A stretch of 64,000 nt of DNA from Gari tellinella (taxonomy: Eukaryota > Mollusca > Bivalvia > Cardiida > Psammobiidae): assembly GCA_922989275.2 (NCBI GenBank), contig OV277863.1, forward strand, positions 48,652,999 through 48,716,998, in the 5' to 3' direction. The stretch's first letter is position 1. Each line of letters opens with the position of its first letter. The position numbers were made by a program, and so were the translations under genes. Below the pieces are notes generated by a model that searched no databases, was not told the DNA's origin, and saw nothing but the letters and a program-made list of their open reading frames with translations. Positions 60,558 through 64,000 of the stretch are shown here, piece by piece.

Positions 60558-60910
60558 TAAAGGGGAGTTAATCATATTAAAGAGACTTTTTTTCTATTGA
60601 GTTAGGCTGTTAACCCTTTTACCCTATAGCCTGTTTCTAGTATTGAAGACAGGCGAGCACTTAAAGCAGGTTGAAAGTAAAGCAGAATGTGCCTTAGGGC
60701 GCATTCTGCTTTACTTTCAGCCTACGTTAAGGATCCATCTGCTAGAATATGGAAAATATTTCTGATAATACATATTTCTGACTGTATAAAGTGGAACTAT
60801 TTTCTTCAGTGGAGGAATAAAAAGGCGTATGTATGGAGTAATGGGTTAAAGGGGAGTTAATCAGATGAAAGGCTTAGAGACTTATTTTCTATGGAGTTAG
60901 GCTGTTAACC
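60556..60910 (+). repeat. 60-bp direct repeats flanking a TTAA-1 copy
   Basis: TTAAAGGGGAGTTAATCA and TTCTATTGAGTTAGGCTGTT occur at 60556-60614 and again, slightly changed, at 60845-60907. The intervening block is exactly the TTAA-1 copy at 60614-60844. Confidence 0.8.
60614..60844 (+). mobile_element. TTAA-1 MITE between direct repeats
   Basis: TTAA at 60610-60613 and 60845-60848. Core GTGCCTTAGGGCGC. Small deletion in the right arm (GGAGGAATAAAAAGGCG). Confidence 0.88.
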
Positions 60911-60998
60911 TCACTGGCACCTGTTACAGTAGGAGATCAGTTTTATCTAGACTTATTTGTTTTGATCTCTGACTTCTGTTATATATAAAATCATCTAC

Positions 60999-61205
60999 AG
61001 TAGAACCTCGCTATTACGACCACTAAAACAAAGGTTAGTTGATTATATAATAGACAGGTGACAGCTTAAAGAAAGGTGACAAGGAAACAGAAAGCTCCTG
61101 AAGGAGCTTTCTGTTTCACTGTCACCTTGCTTTAAGCGGTCACCTATCGTAAATACCCTAAAATGATTAACATACTTTAGTGGTCGTAATAGAGAGGTTC
61201 TACTT
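60999..61205 (+). mobile_element. TA-2 MITE, copy with perfect hairpin
   Basis: TA at 60997-60998. Ends CAGTAGAACCTCGCTATTAC and GTAATAGAGAGGTTCTAC. Hairpin GAAACAGAAAGCTCCTG / CAGGAGCTTTCTGTTTC perfect. Arms GTCACC and TTTAAGCGGTCACC resemble TTAA-1 arms. Confidence 0.85.
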
Positions 61206-61313
61206 TATAATCCTTCACTAATCCATGAGGGATTAATGATATGATGTGTGTACAAGTGATCTGCAGGAATGTATAACACATATGTATGCTTTCTAAATCA
61301 ACAACCCACTTAA

Positions 61314-61609
61314 CCCTTTACTCTGTAGATACACATTTTTACGCTCTTAACTGTAATTAGATTTTATTCCTCCACTGAAAAATAGTTCAAATTTATATGC
61401 ATTCATAAATGTGTATCCTAAGAAATATTTTTTTACTCTAGGAGATGATAGCTTAAAGCAGGCTGAAAATAAAGCAGAACACGACTTAAGATGTACTCTG
61501 CATTCCTTTCAATCTGCTTTATATATAAGTAGTCACATATTCTGTTTTACTTTAAACCTGCTTCTAATGAGTTTTGATTTCTAAACAAGAAACAGACTAT
61601 GGGTAATGG
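61314..61609 (-). mobile_element. TTAA-1 MITE, expanded
   Basis: TTAA at 61310-61313. Right arm contains a second TTTACTTTAAACCTGCTTC segment, so the copy is about 50 bp longer than usual. Right end AACAGACTATGGGTAATGGG. Confidence 0.8.
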
Positions 61610-61614
61610 GTAAC

Positions 61615-61862
61615 CTTTGAACCCTAGTCCCGCATATAGGCGTCCTTAATTTCAAACAGTGTACATGTGAATAGTACATTTGTCCTATGCAAACAGTGAA
61701 TACCCAGATCAGAGGGCTCCGAAAGGAGCCCTCTGGTCAGGGTCTTCACTGTTTGTCACAATGCCAAACATTCACAAAAACAACCCTTAAAAGTCAGAAA
61801 TGGACTAGACTAAAATGGAAACTGGAATTGTCAATTTAAAGTTTCAGGGAGGAAATTTAGAG
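61615..61862 (-). mobile_element. TTAA-2 MITE
   Basis: Left site degenerate (GGTAACC), right TTAA at 61863-61866. Core GGGCTCCGAAAGGAGCCC; 3-bp insertion near the right end (GGAAATTTAGAG). Confidence 0.87.
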
Positions 61863-61914
61863 TTAATGAAATGAAATGCAGTAAAGAGTAGAAAATGATG
61901 AGTTTTTAACAATG

Positions 61915-62065
61915 TTAACTACTTAGTTTAAATCTGAGAGGCACATGGTTTGGAGTCTGATCAGATGCCGGGCAACAATACCTCAGGTTACACGGTTACT
62001 GATCTGGCTTCAAACTGTTTGCAGTGGACATAATAATCTTAGCATAAACACGTTAATTGGGACTA
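61915..62065. mobile_element. TA-1-like fragment
   Basis: GGTTTGGAGTCTGATCAGAT, CCGGGCAAC, GGCTTCAAACTGTTTGCAG and TTAGCATAAACACG match TA-1 core and arm; termini missing. Confidence 0.55.
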
Positions 62066-62142
62066 TATAATGTAACCACCACTATAACCGGATCAGTTTT
62101 AATTAATTAATAGACAATTAAGCTGTGAATTTTTGTGTTTAA

Positions 62143-62386
62143 CCCATTACCCCATAGCCTGTTTCTAGTTTTGAAGATATGTGACCGCTTAAAGCAGGTT
62201 GAAAGTAAAGCAGAATGCGCTTTAAGCGGCATTCTGCTTTACTTTCAGCCAGCTTTAAGCTACCATCTACTAGAATATAGAAACTATTTCTTATCATATA
62301 TATTCATGACTTTATAAATTTGAACTATTTTCTTCAGTGTAAGAATAAATCAAAGGCGTAAAAAGGCATATTTGTGGGGTAATGGG
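62143..62386 (+). mobile_element. TTAA-1 MITE, full length
   Basis: TTAA at 62139-62142 and 62387-62390. One of the best matches to consensus; core GCGCTTTAAGCGGC. Confidence 0.92.
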
Positions 62387-62613
62387 TTAAAGTCACTGCT
62401 ATTGATATCATCATTCTGCTTTTAACAATTCGATCGCTTAGCGGAAAACTATCGTAACTCACTTTTTTTCAGAAAAGGGTTTTTTGTGATTTAACAAGTC
62501 AGTAGAATGAAATACACATTCTGTCAAAAAATTGCCCTCATATCTGCATTAGTTCTGAAATAAATGAACATTTGCAAAAGTATTGTAACTCATATGAATA
62601 ATTTCATAATTGT

Positions 62614-62940
62614 AAAACTATCGTAACTTGACTTACGATAGTTTTACAAATAATTTTTTAATGTGTTTCTATTTTTTCATTAGTGGAAAACTATTGTAAC
62701 TCAAGTTACAACAGTTTTCCAGTAAAGTAAGCATCAATTTAGTATGGAACATTTACTGGAAAACTATCGTATCTCAAGTTACGATAGTTTTCCAGGAAAG
62801 ATAAGCATCAATGTTCTATGGAACTTTTACTGGAAAACTATTGTATCTCAAGTTACAATAGTTTTGCAGTAAAATATATATGATTGGTTTATGGAAAATT
62901 ATGTTGAAAACTATTGTAACTGGACAAACAACAGTTCTGC
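62614..62940. repeat. 73-bp hairpin satellite
   Basis: Five regularly spaced hairpins of the type GAAAACTATYGTAWCTCAAG with its inverse, at 62614-62646, 62685-62720, 62758-62793, 62832-62866 and 62906-62937 (71-74 bp apart). Linkers share AAGCATCAAT and ATGGAACWTTTACTGG. A half-hairpin CGGAAAACTATCGTAACTC lies upstream at about 62441. Compensating changes (C/T in one arm with G/A in the other) keep pairing. Confidence 0.85.
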
Positions 62941-63790
62941 ACTGACTATAAGTAACAAACAAACTGATTTTTTGGTGTTTATGAGAAATGAATGACATAA
63001 AATGATCTGCAAATACATGAATTGTGCTAGTGATTCATGTTTAATCATATTTGTGATACCTTCTAACATTAATACATTTTATCCTTAATGTAGGTCACAA
63101 AGATAACACAAAAAGTATGTGCCCAGAAAGGAAAAGTCATAACTGCATAATTGAAGCAGTTTGCTATTGGATCGCAACAAAATATGTTCCACTATACACA
63201 TCATCAACTTGACAATGGTGCAAAAAATGCCTATTTGAATTCAGTTTTATATTACATCATTTGAATCTTAGATAAAAAAATATTGATCATTTTTACATAA
63301 ATACAAGCAAATTTGCCAAAGTTTGGAAATAAATTTGCCTAGAAAAGACCCAAAAGCCCTGTAGCTGCCTCCTTTGAAAATGGCAACATCCTTTTTTCAA
63401 TGGAAAGGAAAAATGGGAGAATGTAAATATTACCCAATTACAAATAAAAATGGGAGGAAGTCATATTTTCAGTTTCTATAAGCTTGCTAAGATAAAGATT
63501 TTTGTTAAGTGCTAAAACTATGAATAAAATTGTTGTCAAATGAATAGGTTGTTGAGATTTTGAGTTAATTATGATGCCATTTCTCAAAGATATGAGTGGC
63601 TTATGTACTTCATACAGGAATATATATTTAGTCTGTAAACTGCAACTTGAGGATAAAATTCAGAAACATTTAAAAACAAAACAGGTTTCTGATCACAGAG
63701 TCTAGCTATAGCCTATTTTGACATACAAGACTCTGATCTTGCCTACCCAAAAGGTTTTGAATCAGCCTTCTATAGTACAAAAACTGTCCT
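62941..63790. other. No feature recognised
   Basis: AT-rich; ACAAATAAAAATGGGAGG / GGAAAAATGGGAGAATG near 63410-63460 is a short direct repeat. No frame or element end seen. Confidence 0.45.
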
Positions 63791-63794
63791 CAGG

Positions 63795-64000
63795 CATTTA
63801 AATTATTTCCTTACTGATGAAAATAGTTCCATTTTGTACAGTCATGAATATGTACCACCAAAACTATGTACTGTATCTTAGCAGATGGTAGCTTGAAGCA
63901 GGCTGAAAGAAAAGCAGAGTGTGCCTTTGTCACACTCTGCTTTATCCTGCCTAATGTGGTCACATGTCTTCAAAACTACAAACAGGTTATGAGATAAAGG
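63795..64000 (-). mobile_element. TTAA-1 MITE, cut by window end
   Basis: CATTTAAATTATTTCCTTAC left (terminus lost), core GTGTGCCTTTGTCACAC, right AACAGGTTATGAGATAAAGG reaches the last base, so the final TTAA lies outside. Confidence 0.82.

Noticed and set aside
62614..62940. Possible CRISPR array
   Set aside because: Regular spacing of hairpins, but linkers are themselves repeated and similar, units are 73 bp, and the context is eukaryotic.

Overview
The window looks like non-coding, repeat-saturated DNA from an animal nuclear genome, most likely a heterodont bivalve mollusc. The evidence is AT-rich sequence, no long reading frames, very many short inverted-repeat elements, and several tandem-core elements that begin AGCTCACC, carry a CGTCCGTC-type microsatellite and end in a hairpin plus CTCTTG. 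That last architecture matches the bivalve 'pearl'/Helentron-associated elements as I know them. The species cannot be fixed by eye. No intact protein gene was found. Reading frames of 60-230 codons fall inside repeats or are chance. The only protein-like trace is a short stretch near 10.87-10.95 kb resembling a PIF/Harbinger transposase motif.

The dominant component is one MITE family, here called TTAA-1. It is about 245 bp, with termini TTAACCCATTACCCCATA and its reverse complement, piggyBac-like TTAA target sites, and a central hairpin built on AAGTAAAGCAGAATGCGCC. About 80 full or partial copies are spread from 0.35 kb to the right edge. Strand '+' here means the end containing GCCTGTTTCTAG is on the left. 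Other TTAA families are TTAA-2 (CTCTTTCCTCCC / CCCTAGTCCCGC ends), TTAA-3 (CTCATTCRCCCCTGAAAC ends), TTAA-4 (CCCTTAGCCCGCCA ends), TTAA-5 (CTCTTTCAAC ends), TTAA-6 (CCCATTTGTGCCCA ends), TTAA-7 (CTCCTGCTGAATATT ends) and TTAA-8. Tc1/mariner-like families with TA target sites are TA-1 (CAGTGGAGAA ends), TA-2 (CAGTARAACCTCTCTATTA ends) and TA-3 (CAGTCRAACTTYGRTATCTC ends). Larger elements are a 3.19-kb hAT-like element with an 8-bp target duplication (22.8-26.0 kb), a 730-bp GC-rich element (32.15-32.88 kb), and at least six HINE/pearl-like elements (8.3, 16.2-18.9, 23.6-25.4, 28.1-29.5, 57.6 and 58.5-59.7 kb).

Tandem repeats are a 24-bp minisatellite with a 192-bp higher-order period (9.0-9.57 kb), an adjoining 87/105-bp satellite (9.57-10.5 kb), HINE cores of about 161, 145 and 165 bp, and a 73-bp hairpin satellite (62.6-62.94 kb).

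The most interesting structure is how the elements relate. TTAA elements repeatedly land in the TTAA sites of the TTAA-1 palindrome itself, giving nests and back-to-back arrays that share one TTAA. Closely related hairpin cores also occur on elements with different termini and different target sites (TTAA and TA), so the cores look modular. Several nests are three to five levels deep and give a relative order of insertion.
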